This document shows positions 17,975 through 25,923 of a stretch of 64,000 bases of DNA, piece after piece. The DNA is from CAG-488 sp045121005. GTDB taxonomy: Bacteria; Bacillota; Clostridia; Oscillospirales; Acutalibacteraceae. Where the stretch lies: contig JBGVFJ010000051.1 of NCBI GenBank assembly GCA_045121005.1, positions 1 to 64,000 of the forward strand, in the 5' to 3' direction. The notes under the pieces are model-generated. The model was not told the DNA's origin. It did not search any database and worked only from the letters and a program-made list of their open reading frames with translations. The first letter of the stretch is position 1; every line of letters starts with the position of its first letter. The position numbers were made by a program, and so were the translations under genes.

Positions 17975-19024
17975 GTGTCGGAAAACAAGCCTTTGGTGAG
18001 CATTGTGCTCCCGATTTATAATGTTGAAAAATATCTTCCCAAGTGCCTCGACAGTGTTACGGGGCAGAGTTACCAAAACATTGAAATAATCTGCGTCAAT
18101 GACGGCTCTCCTGACGGGAGTGAACAAATTGTTGCTGAATATATGAAAAAAGACAGCCGCATTGTTTTGATTAACCAAAAAAATCAAGGTCTGTCGGGCG
18201 CAAGAAACACAGGCATTGAAGCCGCAAAAGGTGAGTATATTGTTTTTCTCGACAGCGACGACTGGCTTGACCCCGAAACGGTTGAAACCGCTGTGTATGA
18301 AGCCCGAAATGAAAACGCCCAGCTTGTGATGTGGAGCTATGTGAGGGAATTTCCTGCGGCTTCGGTGCCCAAGAATGTGTTTAATGAAGACAGAATTGTC
18401 TTTGAGGGAGACGAGCTGACAAACCGTCTTCACCGCAGAATGGCGGGTCTTACGGGTGCGGAACTTTCAGACCCCGGCAATGCCGATTCAGCCGTAACCG
18501 CCTGGGGCAAGATGTATAAAACGGAGTGCATCAGAGAATTACGTTTTGTTGACACGAAGGTTATCGGCACGGAGGATGCACTGTTTTCACTGCAGGCTTT
18601 GTGCAATGTTAAAAAAGCGGTGTTTATCAACCGTCATTTCAACCATTACCGCAAGGATAACGACACTTCACTCACAAGGAAATACAAGCCCGAGCTTTTT
18701 TCTCAGTGGCAGGAGCTTTATTCAAGAATGGAAGCTGTTATCAAAGAAAACGGTCTGCCCTTTGAAGAGGCGCTCAACAACCGCATAGCGCTGAGCATTA
18801 TCGGCCTCGGTCTCACAGAGCTTATAAACACAACCTCTCACAAAGAAAAAATCAAAAAGCTCACCTCAATCATAACCACCCCCCGATACAAAAAAGCTTA
18901 TGCCGAATTAAAAACAGAATATTTCCCCCTTCATTGGAAATTGTTTTTTACCCTTTGCAAAAAGGGTAACGGAGCAGGCGTTTACGTTTTACTTAAATGT
19001 ATAGACAAAATTATCAGCAAGTAA
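17975..19024 (+). CDS. Family 2 glycosyltransferase
   Basis: A 349-residue GT-A glycosyltransferase. The start SIVLPIYNVEKYLPKCLDS, the nucleotide-sugar motif CVNDGSPDGS and the metal-binding DSDDW in EYIVFLDSDDWLDP are all present. The family adds sugars from NDP-sugars to polysaccharide, teichoic acid or lipid acceptors at the inner membrane face; the acceptor is not readable. The GTG start follows GAGGTGA. It is the first of six closely spaced plus-strand genes (gaps from -1 to 12 bases). Confidence 0.88.
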   Translation: MSENKPLVSIVLPIYNVEKYLPKCLDSVTGQSYQNIEIICVNDGSPDGSEQIVAEYMKKDSRIVLINQKNQGLSGARNTGIEAAKGEYIVFLDSDDWLDPETVETAVYEARNENAQLVMWSYVREFPAASVPKNVFNEDRIVFEGDELTNRLHRRMAGLTGAELSDPGNADSAVTAWGKMYKTECIRELRFVDTKVIGTEDALFSLQALCNVKKAVFINRHFNHYRKDNDTSLTRKYKPELFSQWQELYSRMEAVIKENGLPFEEALNNRIALSIIGLGLTELINTTSHKEKIKKLTSIITTPRYKKAYAELKTEYFPLHWKLFFTLCKKGNGAGVYVLLKCIDKIISK

Positions 19025-19036
19025 CGGAGAGTTAAA

Positions 19037-19957
19037 ATGAAAACTTTAACGGTTTTTACCCCCGCATACAACAGAGCATATTCAATTCACCTTTGTTATG
19101 AAAGCCTTTGCCGTCAGACCTGCAAGGACTTTGTGTGGCTTGTGGTGGATGACGGCTCAACCGATGAAACTGCCGAACTTATTAAAAAATGGCAGGGCAG
19201 GGACAACGGCTTTGAAATTAAATATATTTACAAAGAAAACGGCGGAATGCACACCGCCCACAACACGGCTTATGAAAACATCGATACCGAGCTCAACGTA
19301 TGCATTGACTCTGACGATTATATGACCGATGATGCCGTTGAAAAAATTGTGACCCTCTGGAAAGAAAAGGGCAGTGAAAAATATGCAGGTATAATTGCTC
19401 TGGACAAAACCGAGGACGGAAAAATTATCGGCTCAATTCTTGACACCGACCGTGAAGACACAACCCTTACGGGCTTTTATCAGCGAGGGGGCAAGGGTGA
19501 CAAAAAGCTGGTTTACAGAACGGATGTTATGAAAAAATATCCCCCTTACCCCGTGTTTGAGGGTGAGAAATACGTTTCCCTTGCCTACAAATATTCCCTT
19601 GCAGACGAGGAATACACTATGCTCATTCTCAATGAGGCCCTGTGCGTTGTGGAATATATGGCAGACGGCTCAAGCACGAATATGTTTAAGCAATATCTCC
19701 GAAACCCCAGGGGCTTTGCTTTTATCAGAAAGGTCGATATGGAAAAGGCTACGGATATAAAAGAAATTTTCCGTTGTGCCGTTCACTATGTTTCAAGCTC
19801 TGTTATTTCAAAAAACAAAAATTTCATCAAGGAATCACCAAAAAAACTTGCAACAATTGCGGCAATTCCTTTTGGTGTTGCGCTGACTTTTTATATTAAA
19901 AAGAAGTCCGGCGGATATATGAAGGTTGAAGGCTTTAACGCAAAGGAGAAAAAATAA
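19037..19957 (+). CDS. Family 2 glycosyltransferase
   Basis: A 306-residue GT-A enzyme distinct from its neighbour: TVFTPAYNRAYSIHLCYES, then WLVVDDGSTDET and the metal-binding NVCIDSDDYMTDD. Such enzymes are often annotated as capsular or surface polysaccharide transferases. It starts 12 bases after the first GT2 gene with GGAGAG upstream, and overlaps the next gene by one base (TAATG). The pair suggests a small surface-glycan module, but no polymerase or flippase is nearby. Confidence 0.86.
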   Translation: MKTLTVFTPAYNRAYSIHLCYESLCRQTCKDFVWLVVDDGSTDETAELIKKWQGRDNGFEIKYIYKENGGMHTAHNTAYENIDTELNVCIDSDDYMTDDAVEKIVTLWKEKGSEKYAGIIALDKTEDGKIIGSILDTDREDTTLTGFYQRGGKGDKKLVYRTDVMKKYPPYPVFEGEKYVSLAYKYSLADEEYTMLILNEALCVVEYMADGSSTNMFKQYLRNPRGFAFIRKVDMEKATDIKEIFRCAVHYVSSSVISKNKNFIKESPKKLATIAAIPFGVALTFYIKKKSGGYMKVEGFNAKEKK

Positions 19958-20577
19958 TGCACATCCCCTCGTCTACAACTAAAGAAATTGAAGTTCTCTC
20001 CTTTGAAGAGGCTCTCAGAGGCAGAACTGACGGCAAGGATTATGACACCGAAAAGTGGCTTTACGTGCCCGATTTTTATTCGGAATACCGTTATATTCTG
20101 GGCACAAGGGGTAAAAAGCCTTTGATTTGCATCGGCATCAACCCCTCTACCGCTAAGCCCGATGATTTGGACAACACTCTCAAATCCGTTGAAAGAATTG
20201 CTCTTGGCAACGGTTTTGATTCATTTATTATGTTTAATGTTTATGCTCAGCGTGCTACAAGCCCCAAGGATATGGAAAAAGAATGTAACTATGAATTACA
20301 TAATGAAAATATGAAGGCTTTTGAGTATATTCTCAGCCTTTCGGAAAGTGAGCCCGCCGTCTGGGCGGCGTGGGGCACAATCATCAACGAGCGCGATTAT
20401 CTTGCCCCTTGCGTTATGGATATGATTCGTCTTGGTGAAAAATACGGTGCAAAATGGTACACCGCGGGCAAACGCTCCAAAAACGGAGGCCACCCTCACC
20501 ACCCGCTTTATCTCAAAAAAGACAGCGTGCTTGATGAATTTCAGGCAGAAGATTATGTTAAGGGACTGATGCTTTAA
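19957..20577 (+). CDS. DUF1643 family protein
   Basis: A 206-residue protein of the DUF1643 family, with the family landmarks ICIGINPSTAKPDD, FNVYAQRATSPKDM and GHPHHPLYL near the C-terminus. The family has no agreed function; its conserved Asn/Ser/His residues hint at a hydrolase-like fold. It overlaps the preceding GT2 gene and the next gene by one base each, so translation is coupled. The ribosome site AAAGGAG is inside the preceding gene. Confidence 0.8.
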   Translation: MHIPSSTTKEIEVLSFEEALRGRTDGKDYDTEKWLYVPDFYSEYRYILGTRGKKPLICIGINPSTAKPDDLDNTLKSVERIALGNGFDSFIMFNVYAQRATSPKDMEKECNYELHNENMKAFEYILSLSESEPAVWAAWGTIINERDYLAPCVMDMIRLGEKYGAKWYTAGKRSKNGGHPHHPLYLKKDSVLDEFQAEDYVKGLML

Positions 20578-21377
20578 TGCAATATTTCTGGGCGGCGTTA
20601 ATAACCCTGTGGCTTGTTATTGCGGTTTATTTTTACATAAACTATGTAATATTTCATAAATATTTCGGCAAAGCAAGGAAAAAGAAAACCGGCACACCGC
20701 AGAACGCAGGCGGAGATTATGAAAGAATCAACATAACCGCCGCGGATGAGATTATTCTCACCGCAAAGCTTTTTACACCCGAAAACGGTGACGGTGCCAA
20801 AAGCGTGCTCTTCAGTCACGGCTACAGAACAAGCGGTGAAGCCGATTTTGAAAAGGAGTTTGAGCTTTACAAAAGCTTTGGTTATAATATCCTCGTTATG
20901 GAACACCGTTGCCACGGCAAAAGCACCGGTGACATTGTTTCAATGGGAATTACCGAAAGCTATGACGTTGTGTATTGGTGCAGATGGCTGGAGCTTCGCT
21001 TCGGTACGGGTTGCCCCACAGTTGTTCACGGCAAGGGAATGGGCAGCTTTGCAACGATGGTTGCCCTCACAAGCCCCGAGCTTCCGCAGAATGTGGAAAA
21101 AGCGGTGGCGGACAGCGTGTATGACAGCGTGTTCAATCTGTTTTCTGAAACAATGCAGAGTAAATACGGTTTCTGGAGCAAGGTGATTATCCCTACCGTG
21201 AATATGTTTTACAGGCTTAACACGGGCTTTGATATGCGGGATGCCGATATCAGAAGATTTGCAAAAAAAATCACCCTCCCCGTACTTTTTATAAACACCG
21301 ACAAATCTTCGCAGGCTGTCAGTTTAACAAAAACTGCCGTGTGCGATGTTGAACTTAAAAAATATCTGGAAGATTAA
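20577..21377 (+). CDS. Membrane-anchored alpha/beta-hydrolase-like protein lacking the nucleophile serine
   Basis: A 266-residue protein with an N-terminal membrane helix (about 5-28) and an alpha/beta-hydrolase fold of the YqkD/FrsA-like group (VLFSHGYRTSGEAD, VMEHRCHGKSTG). The nucleophile elbow, normally G-x-S-x-G, reads GKGMG at residues 152-156, so Ser is Gly154. The C-terminus, where the catalytic Asp and His normally lie, ends early (LPVLFINTDKSSQ then 22 residues). The protein is therefore probably not a serine hydrolase. It may bind a ligand or be decaying. It overlaps DUF1643 by one base, and the queH start is one base past its stop. Confidence 0.75.
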   Translation: MQYFWAALITLWLVIAVYFYINYVIFHKYFGKARKKKTGTPQNAGGDYERINITAADEIILTAKLFTPENGDGAKSVLFSHGYRTSGEADFEKEFELYKSFGYNILVMEHRCHGKSTGDIVSMGITESYDVVYWCRWLELRFGTGCPTVVHGKGMGSFATMVALTSPELPQNVEKAVADSVYDSVFNLFSETMQSKYGFWSKVIIPTVNMFYRLNTGFDMRDADIRRFAKKITLPVLFINTDKSSQAVSLTKTAVCDVELKKYLED

Positions 21378-21378
21378 A

Positions 21379-22005
21379 ATGGAAAAACAAAATTATCAGA
21401 AAATAATGGAAGAGCAGATAAATGCGGTGGAAGGCACACCCTCTCTTTTGCTCCAAAGTTGTTGCGGACCCTGCAGCTCTTATGTGCTTGAGGTGTTGGC
21501 AGAGCATTTTAACGTAACCGTGCTTTATTACAACCCCAACATCTACCCCGAAAGTGAATATTACAAGCGTCTTGATGAGCAGATAAAAATCATCAATTCA
21601 ATGCCTTTCAAAAATAAGGTTGAGCTTATGCCCTGCGATTATGATGAGCAGGAGTTTTTAACTGCCGCCAAAGGCTTTGAGGGAGAAAAAGAAGGGGGAG
21701 CAAGATGTAAGGAATGCTTTGTTCTGCGCCTTGACAAAACTGCCGCCCTTGCAAAAGAAAACGGGTTTGATTATTTCACAACAACCCTCACCGTCAGCCC
21801 CCACAAAAACGCACAGCTTCTCAATCAAATCGGAAAAGAGCTTGAAGAAAAGCACGGCGTAAAATTTCTCTTTGCCGATTTTAAAAAGAAAGAGGGCTAC
21901 AAGCGCTCAATTCAGCTTTCAAAGGAATATGACCTCTACCGCCAGGAATATTGCGGGTGCAGGTTTTCCCTTGAACAGGCAGAAAAATATGAAGGTGAAC
22001 AATAA
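21379..22005 (+). CDS. queH: Epoxyqueuosine reductase QueH
   Basis: A 208-residue cobalamin-independent epoxyqueuosine reductase of the QueH (formerly DUF208) family. It reduces epoxyqueuosine in tRNA to queuosine using an Fe-S cluster and a second metal. Cys pairs SCCGPCSSYVLE, CKECFVLRLDKTA and YCGCRFSLEQ are the expected ligands. The ATG at 21379 is one base after the preceding stop, and its own ribosome site (GGAAGAT) is weak, so coupling is likely; the in-frame start at 21346 would overlap the previous gene by 32 bases. The other queuosine genes are not in this window. Confidence 0.9.
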   Translation: MEKQNYQKIMEEQINAVEGTPSLLLQSCCGPCSSYVLEVLAEHFNVTVLYYNPNIYPESEYYKRLDEQIKIINSMPFKNKVELMPCDYDEQEFLTAAKGFEGEKEGGARCKECFVLRLDKTAALAKENGFDYFTTTLTVSPHKNAQLLNQIGKELEEKHGVKFLFADFKKKEGYKRSIQLSKEYDLYRQEYCGCRFSLEQAEKYEGEQ

Positions 22006-23081
22006 TGTATGTTACTTTTAATAATGTCAGCACGCAAACAAAAGCGATAATCACTGCAGAAAACCAAAAGTATATAATAAACCCCGGACAGTCAGCAGAG
22101 ATTTTCTGTTGCAGCGAAAAGATTACATTCCGGGCGCAGACAAGTGCTTTTGATGAGTTTAATGATTTAGCCGGTGAATTCGACAGTGAGGAGATAAACG
22201 ACAGCTTAAAAGATAAAATTCTTAACAAAGTGGCAAAAAAGTTTGTGGAAAAATTGTCGGATCTTTTGCTGGATGTTTCACTTGATTATGAGGTGAGCTT
22301 TGCAAATTCTCAAGATACAGTTGTTAATTTGTACGAGGGAATATATTCTGTATGTGACAGTGTAATAGCAGAAGTGCTTGATTTGAATCCGGTAGATTTT
22401 GTTTTTGCAAGAGCAGAGGTTGAAAACGGGCAGATTAAAGTTGTAGATGCAAACCCGACAAATCGCAAAAAATATCTGAAACACACAAGAAACCTTCTTC
22501 TTTGGTCGCATCAGTGGTTTTTGTCAATAGATTGGTTTTTGTTTATACCTGAATATGCTCTTGCCAAACATTATTCTTCTCCAAAATACCTGAAAAAACT
22601 GTTTAGTAAGTTTTACAGTATGCCGAAAAAGGAAAGGGAAAAGACTTTTATAGAAAAAGAGCAAATTTATGAAACCGAAAAGGCAGAAAAGAAAGGCTGT
22701 GGCAAAGGGTTTATAACATTTTTGATTGTGCTGGCTGTTTTGGGAGCTATTGTGTTGTGGGGAATGACAAGTGAACCTGATGTAATAGTTTCTGAAGATT
22801 TTCAGACGGTGGAATGCTTTGAAGAAACCTTTTATAAAATTGAAACAGGATTACCACCGGATGCCGAAAAAGCATTTCTTGAACAATACAGTGCGTACTA
22901 CAGTCTACCTGATGGCGAATACGATATGGATAATTATTATTGTTACATATACGAGGATTCGTCGGGTGAACGCTATATGTGGCTAAAAGATAATTGCACC
23001 AAAGAAGAAAATCAGAACAAGGATTATAATGAATATGAAAATCCTCTTGTGTATAAATCCACAGTGCGCGTAATGAAATAA
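22005..23081 (+). CDS. Single-pass membrane protein, unknown function
   Basis: A 358-residue protein with no recognised family. The N-terminal ~230 residues are soluble and acidic to neutral, including a FNDLAGEFDSEEIND segment and a charged KKEREKTFIEKEQIYE stretch. One membrane helix follows (about 233-252, GFITFLIVLAVLGAIVLWG), then a ~100-residue acidic, Tyr-rich tail. The topology resembles a cytoplasmic sensor with an exposed tail, but this is inference. It overlaps queH by one base and is last in the six-gene cluster, followed by a terminator. Codons look more AT-rich than in the GT genes, which may reflect later arrival. Confidence 0.6.
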   Translation: MYVTFNNVSTQTKAIITAENQKYIINPGQSAEIFCCSEKITFRAQTSAFDEFNDLAGEFDSEEINDSLKDKILNKVAKKFVEKLSDLLLDVSLDYEVSFANSQDTVVNLYEGIYSVCDSVIAEVLDLNPVDFVFARAEVENGQIKVVDANPTNRKKYLKHTRNLLLWSHQWFLSIDWFLFIPEYALAKHYSSPKYLKKLFSKFYSMPKKEREKTFIEKEQIYETEKAEKKGCGKGFITFLIVLAVLGAIVLWGMTSEPDVIVSEDFQTVECFEETFYKIETGLPPDAEKAFLEQYSAYYSLPDGEYDMDNYYCYIYEDSSGERYMWLKDNCTKEENQNKDYNEYENPLVYKSTVRVMK

Positions 23082-23085
23082 AATC

Positions 23086-23113
23086 AAATCCGCTCTTGTA
23101 CGAGAGCGGATTT
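23086..23113 (+). terminator. Terminator of the GT2-QueH cluster
   Basis: An 11-bp perfect stem (AAATCCGCTCT with AGAGCGGATTT) and a 6-base loop, followed by TT and then A-rich sequence. Confidence 0.85.
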
Positions 23114-23204
23114 TTAAAAATTTCAATAATTTTGTCTTTTTGTTAACATTAAATTAATTTTTGAGTGGTAGAATATATACATAAAACTGAGGGAGTGTGT
23201 TTCA

Positions 23205-24350
23205 ATGAAAAATAAAGTAACTGAAAAAATTGAAAAAGTAAAAGAAATTTCAGCCGAAAAAATTTCCTCGGGTGTTGAAAAGGTGCGTGACAGCGCCACA
23301 ACTAAAAGGGTTTCGGAGAAAATAGAAAAGGTGAAAGAAGTTTCAAGTGAAAAAATGCATTCGGGCATGGAAAAGGTGCGAGAAAGCTCGGCTTCCAAAA
23401 TTATTTCCGCAGGCATTGATGCGGGCAAAGAAAAAGCCAAAGAGCTTAAGGTTTATTCGGGCATTGACAACGTACTCAGCGGTGAGGCAACCGACGAAAT
23501 CATCGAGGGCTGTATGGTGCTTGAGGGTGGCGCGTTCAGGGGTGTTTATACCTCGGGTGTGTTGGATTATCTTATGCAGAACGGAATAAATATGCGTTCC
23601 ACAGTGGGCGTTTCGGCAGGTGCGCTCAACGGCGTGGCCTACGTTTCCGGTCAGATTGGCCGTTCGGCAAGGGTAAACCTCCGCTACCGCCACGAAAGTG
23701 ATTTTGTGGGCTGGGGTGCGATGAGAAAAAATGACGGAATAATCGGATTTGATTATCTCTTCAACGAGATTGATAAAATCGATCCCCTTGATAAAGAACG
23801 TTTTCTCAACCCTGAGCGTCAGTTTGTGGTTGTGGCAACAAACTGCACAACGGGCGAGGCAGAATATTTTGACAGAGATAGCTGCTCCGATATTTATCAG
23901 GCAATCAGAGCTTCGGCAAGTATGCCCTTTGTTTCCAAAATGGTGGATATTGACGGTACCCCTTACCTCGACGGCGGATGTGCCTGCAAAATTCCTTTCA
24001 AGTGGGCAATTGAACAAGGTCACGAAAAAATTGTTGTTATCAAAACAAGAGACGATGATTACCGCAAGCCCGCACCGAAGCCTCAGGTGGAAACGGTTTG
24101 CGATATGACATACCGCAATTACCCCGAGTTTGCTCAGGCGGTTGCAAAAAGCGACGAAAATTATAACCTTGAATGTGACGAGCTTGAGGAATTGCGTCGT
24201 CAGGGCAGGGTGTTTGTAATCAGCCCTTCACAGCCCGTAACGGTGAGCAGAATTGAGTCGGATATGGAAAAACTGGGTGAACTGTATTTCCTCGGGGTTG
24301 AGGATGCAAAACGAAACCTTGAAGCATTAAAAGAATATCTGGAGAAATAA
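23205..24350 (+). CDS. Patatin-like phospholipase with repeat-built amphipathic N-terminus
   Basis: A 381-residue protein. From about residue 105 it is a patatin-family acyl hydrolase with the oxyanion motif EGGAFRG, the nucleophile GVSAG and the catalytic Asp in LDGG, so a Ser-Asp dyad is intact; it likely acts on phospholipids. The first ~85 residues are unusual: Lys/Glu/Ser-rich, predicted helical, and made of two 31-residue near-repeats (EKIEKVKEISAEKISSG and EKIEKVKEVSSEKMHSG) plus a third partial unit. This could be a membrane-surface or coiled-coil anchor. A GGGAG site precedes the ATG. The gene stands alone, with a terminator after it. Confidence 0.85.
   Translation: MKNKVTEKIEKVKEISAEKISSGVEKVRDSATTKRVSEKIEKVKEVSSEKMHSGMEKVRESSASKIISAGIDAGKEKAKELKVYSGIDNVLSGEATDEIIEGCMVLEGGAFRGVYTSGVLDYLMQNGINMRSTVGVSAGALNGVAYVSGQIGRSARVNLRYRHESDFVGWGAMRKNDGIIGFDYLFNEIDKIDPLDKERFLNPERQFVVVATNCTTGEAEYFDRDSCSDIYQAIRASASMPFVSKMVDIDGTPYLDGGCACKIPFKWAIEQGHEKIVVIKTRDDDYRKPAPKPQVETVCDMTYRNYPEFAQAVAKSDENYNLECDELEELRRQGRVFVISPSQPVTVSRIESDMEKLGELYFLGVEDAKRNLEALKEYLEK
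23223..23408 (+). repeat. Tandem 93-bp coding repeat in the patatin gene
   Basis: Two adjacent copies (23223-23315 and 23316-23408) code for 31-residue units with matching order of Glu, Lys and Val. The copies differ at many third positions, so the duplication is not recent. Confidence 0.75.
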
Positions 24351-24353
24351 ATT

Positions 24354-24407
24354 AAACAGGTTGCCATACCGCTTATAATAAGAAGTGGTGCAGGCAGCCT
24401 GTTTTTT
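24354..24407 (+). terminator. Terminator after the patatin gene
   Basis: A long hairpin: AAACAGGTTGCC pairs with GGCAGCCTGTTT, with a second inner stem (ACCGCTT/AAGTGGT), followed by TTTT. Confidence 0.75.
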
Positions 24408-24514
24408 GTCTGAACAGAAATTGCGACTGTGGTCACAAAATGCGATGTGGACTTTTGTATGATTATTGCTATAATTAAATCAGAAGCTTCTGAATCAACG
24501 AAAGGACTTTTGAT

Positions 24515-25423
24515 ATGAATACAATATTTTCAAGCAATTTAAAAAAGTTCAGACAACAGAAAAATTATACGCAGGAACAGGTTGCGAATATTTTAGGTGT
24601 AAGCTCTCACACGGTTTCACGTTGGGAGTGCGGCACAACCTTTCCAGATGTTCTTCTTCTGCCCGAAATAGCAAGGCTATATTGCGTGACTACAGATGAT
24701 TTGTTTAAAGAGTCTACTGTTGCTTATGAAAATTATGCTCAAAGATTGGCTTCGGTTTTTGAACTGACCCACGAACCCGAAGATTTTATGCGCGCAAATT
24801 CGGAATTTAAGAAACTTTTGAAAAACAATGCTTTGACAGATTGTGATATGTGGAGCTACGGAATAATACATTATTTTATGATGAATTATTGCAAAGAAAA
24901 AGCTTTCTTCTGGTTTGACAAGGTGTTAGAAAACGGCAAAGATGAATTTGCATATTGGAAAACACGAATACAAAAAATGAAGCTTTGCTCTCAACTGGGG
25001 GAAGACGAAGAGAACATAAAAAAGCAAAAGGATATTGTTGAAAAAAATCCTGAGAATGTGAATGAGAGATGCTTACTTCTTGCGGCATATATTTTTGCGA
25101 ACAAATATGAAGAAGCCTATAGTGAATTTAAAATGGCAATAACCTTGTTCCCGAACGAGTGGGAGCTTTATATTCACGGTGGAGACATCTGCAAAAGGCT
25201 GAAAAGGTATGAAGAAGCTTTTGAATATTGGGAAAAAGCCGAGGCGCTCGGCACAACATTTATGGATGGCAAATATGCTAAGGCTTCCTGTTATGAAGAT
25301 TTGGGTCAGTACGACAAAGCATACGGAGAATGGTGTGAAATTATAAGTGAATTAAAAGCCAAGGGTTATGACGTTGAAGCCGAAATGGCAGAAAAGCAGG
25401 CACGGGAGTGTTTGGAGAAATAA
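24515..25423 (+). CDS. XRE-family HTH regulator with TPR-like repeats
   Basis: A 302-residue cytoplasmic protein. Residues about 5-60 are an XRE/Cro-type helix-turn-helix (LKKFRQQKNYTQEQVANILG, then SSHTVSRWECGTTFPDVLLL). The rest is helical with TPR-like units (NKYEEAYSEFKMAITLFP, KRYEEAFEYWEKAEALG, GQYDKAYGEW). This resembles quorum-peptide or toxin-antitoxin-type regulators that bind a small ligand through TPRs. The start follows GAAAGGAC. An upstream TATAAT at about 24470 with a TG extension is a likely -10. The targets are unknown, and no peptide gene is evident beside it. Confidence 0.8.
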   Translation: MNTIFSSNLKKFRQQKNYTQEQVANILGVSSHTVSRWECGTTFPDVLLLPEIARLYCVTTDDLFKESTVAYENYAQRLASVFELTHEPEDFMRANSEFKKLLKNNALTDCDMWSYGIIHYFMMNYCKEKAFFWFDKVLENGKDEFAYWKTRIQKMKLCSQLGEDEENIKKQKDIVEKNPENVNERCLLLAAYIFANKYEEAYSEFKMAITLFPNEWELYIHGGDICKRLKRYEEAFEYWEKAEALGTTFMDGKYAKASCYEDLGQYDKAYGEWCEIISELKAKGYDVEAEMAEKQARECLEK

Positions 25424-25428
25424 AAACA

Positions 25429-25452
25429 AGGGCTCCAAAAAATCGGAGCCCT
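25429..25452. terminator. Hairpin terminator between the XRE gene and a decayed minus-strand gene
   Basis: An 8-bp perfect stem (AGGGCTCC with GGAGCCCT) and an 8-base A-rich loop. The T-run is on the minus strand (TTGTTTTTATTTC), so it probably served the decayed gene at 25464; it can also stop the XRE transcript. Confidence 0.7.
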
Positions 25453-25463
25453 AAAATTATGTT

Positions 25464-25620
25464 TCATTTCAAATTCTCTTTTGCGGTGTTTATGGAGGCG
25501 ATGAGCATTCTTTTTATTTCAATACAACTATCCAATATGGAATCATCGTTATAATATCCGCTTTGCTGTGCGCAAAAAAGGCCTCTCTGATATTCATTAT
25601 AGCTGTTTAAAACAAAAAAG
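25464..25620 (-). pseudogene. C-terminal remnant of a four-helix-bundle (23S rRNA intervening-sequence type) protein
   Basis: The minus-strand frame ends with NSYNEYQRGLFCAQQSGYY followed by DDSILDSCIEIKRMLIA and a stop at 25464. This matches the C-terminal pattern of the small four-helix-bundle S23/IVP family (AxxxGYL...I..RKMLxxLI). No start codon or N-terminal half is present; the frame runs back into a terminator hairpin at 25620-25637. It is most likely a truncated, dead gene. The family assignment is from memory of the motif only. Confidence 0.45.
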
Positions 25621-25637
25621 CAAGGCTCTAGCCTTGC
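25620..25637 (-). terminator. Terminator-like hairpin
   Basis: GCAAGGC and GCCTTGC arms with a 4-base loop, followed on the minus strand by TTTTTTGTTTT. It lies downstream of the tRNA-Ser genes and upstream of the decayed gene. Confidence 0.6.
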
Positions 25638-25646
25638 GAAAATATC

Positions 25647-25732
25647 TTTTCACTATTCACTTTTACTTTTTACTTCCAAAATCGGCACAGCCGAGTAGTG
25701 AAAAGTGAAGAGTGAATAAGTAAAAAGTAAAA
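25647..25732. repeat. MITE-like inverted repeat
   Basis: A perfect 15-bp inverted pair, TTTTACTTTTTACTT at 25661-25675 and its complement at 25718-25732, and a 9-bp pair, TTTTCACTA at 25647-25655 and its complement at 25696-25704. The arms consist of AGTGAAAAGTGAA-type tracts. No reading frame lies between them. Confidence 0.55.
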
Positions 25733-25764
25733 TCGGCAAACCTCGCACGAGATTTGCCGATTTT
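25729..25764 (-). terminator. Terminator of the tRNA-Ser transcript
   Basis: A 12-bp stem (AAAATCGGCAAA at 25729-25740 with 25753-25764) with an inner CTCG/CGAG extension, starting at the end of the tRNA CCA and followed by ACTTTTTAC on the minus strand. Confidence 0.8.
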
Positions 25765-25853
25765 GGCGGAGGACAAGGGATTTGAACCCTCGCGCCGGTT
25801 ACCCGACCTACTCCCTTAGCAGGGGAGCCTCTTCACCACTTGAGTAATCCTCC
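25764..25853 (-). tRNA. tRNA-Ser (GCU)
   Basis: A 90-nt gene including an encoded CCA. The acceptor stem GGAGGAT pairs with GTCCTCC, discriminator G. The anticodon loop CUGCUAA gives GCU (reads AGC/AGU). A long variable arm (GTCGGGTAACCGGC) is typical of class II tRNA-Ser, and GGTTCAAATCC is the T loop. Confidence 0.95.
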
Positions 25854-25890
25854 ATTGGTGAACAAAAACAATATTCTGTTCTTTTGCAAG

Positions 25891-25919
25891 TAAGACTTCC
25901 TAAAAAGGAAGTCTTACTC
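25891..25919. repeat. Inverted repeat between the two tRNA-Ser genes
   Basis: AGTAAGACTTCC and GGAAGTCTTACT form a 12-bp perfect stem around a short A-rich loop. There is no U-run after it on either strand, so it is not a classical terminator; it may be a processing or attenuation element for the tRNA precursor. Confidence 0.6.
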
Positions 25920-25923
25920 AGTG

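Noticed and set aside
25620..25764. A CRISPR array in the repeat-rich stretch
   Set aside because: The repeats are inverted and AT-rich, with no regular direct repeats and spacers, and no cas genes are in the window.
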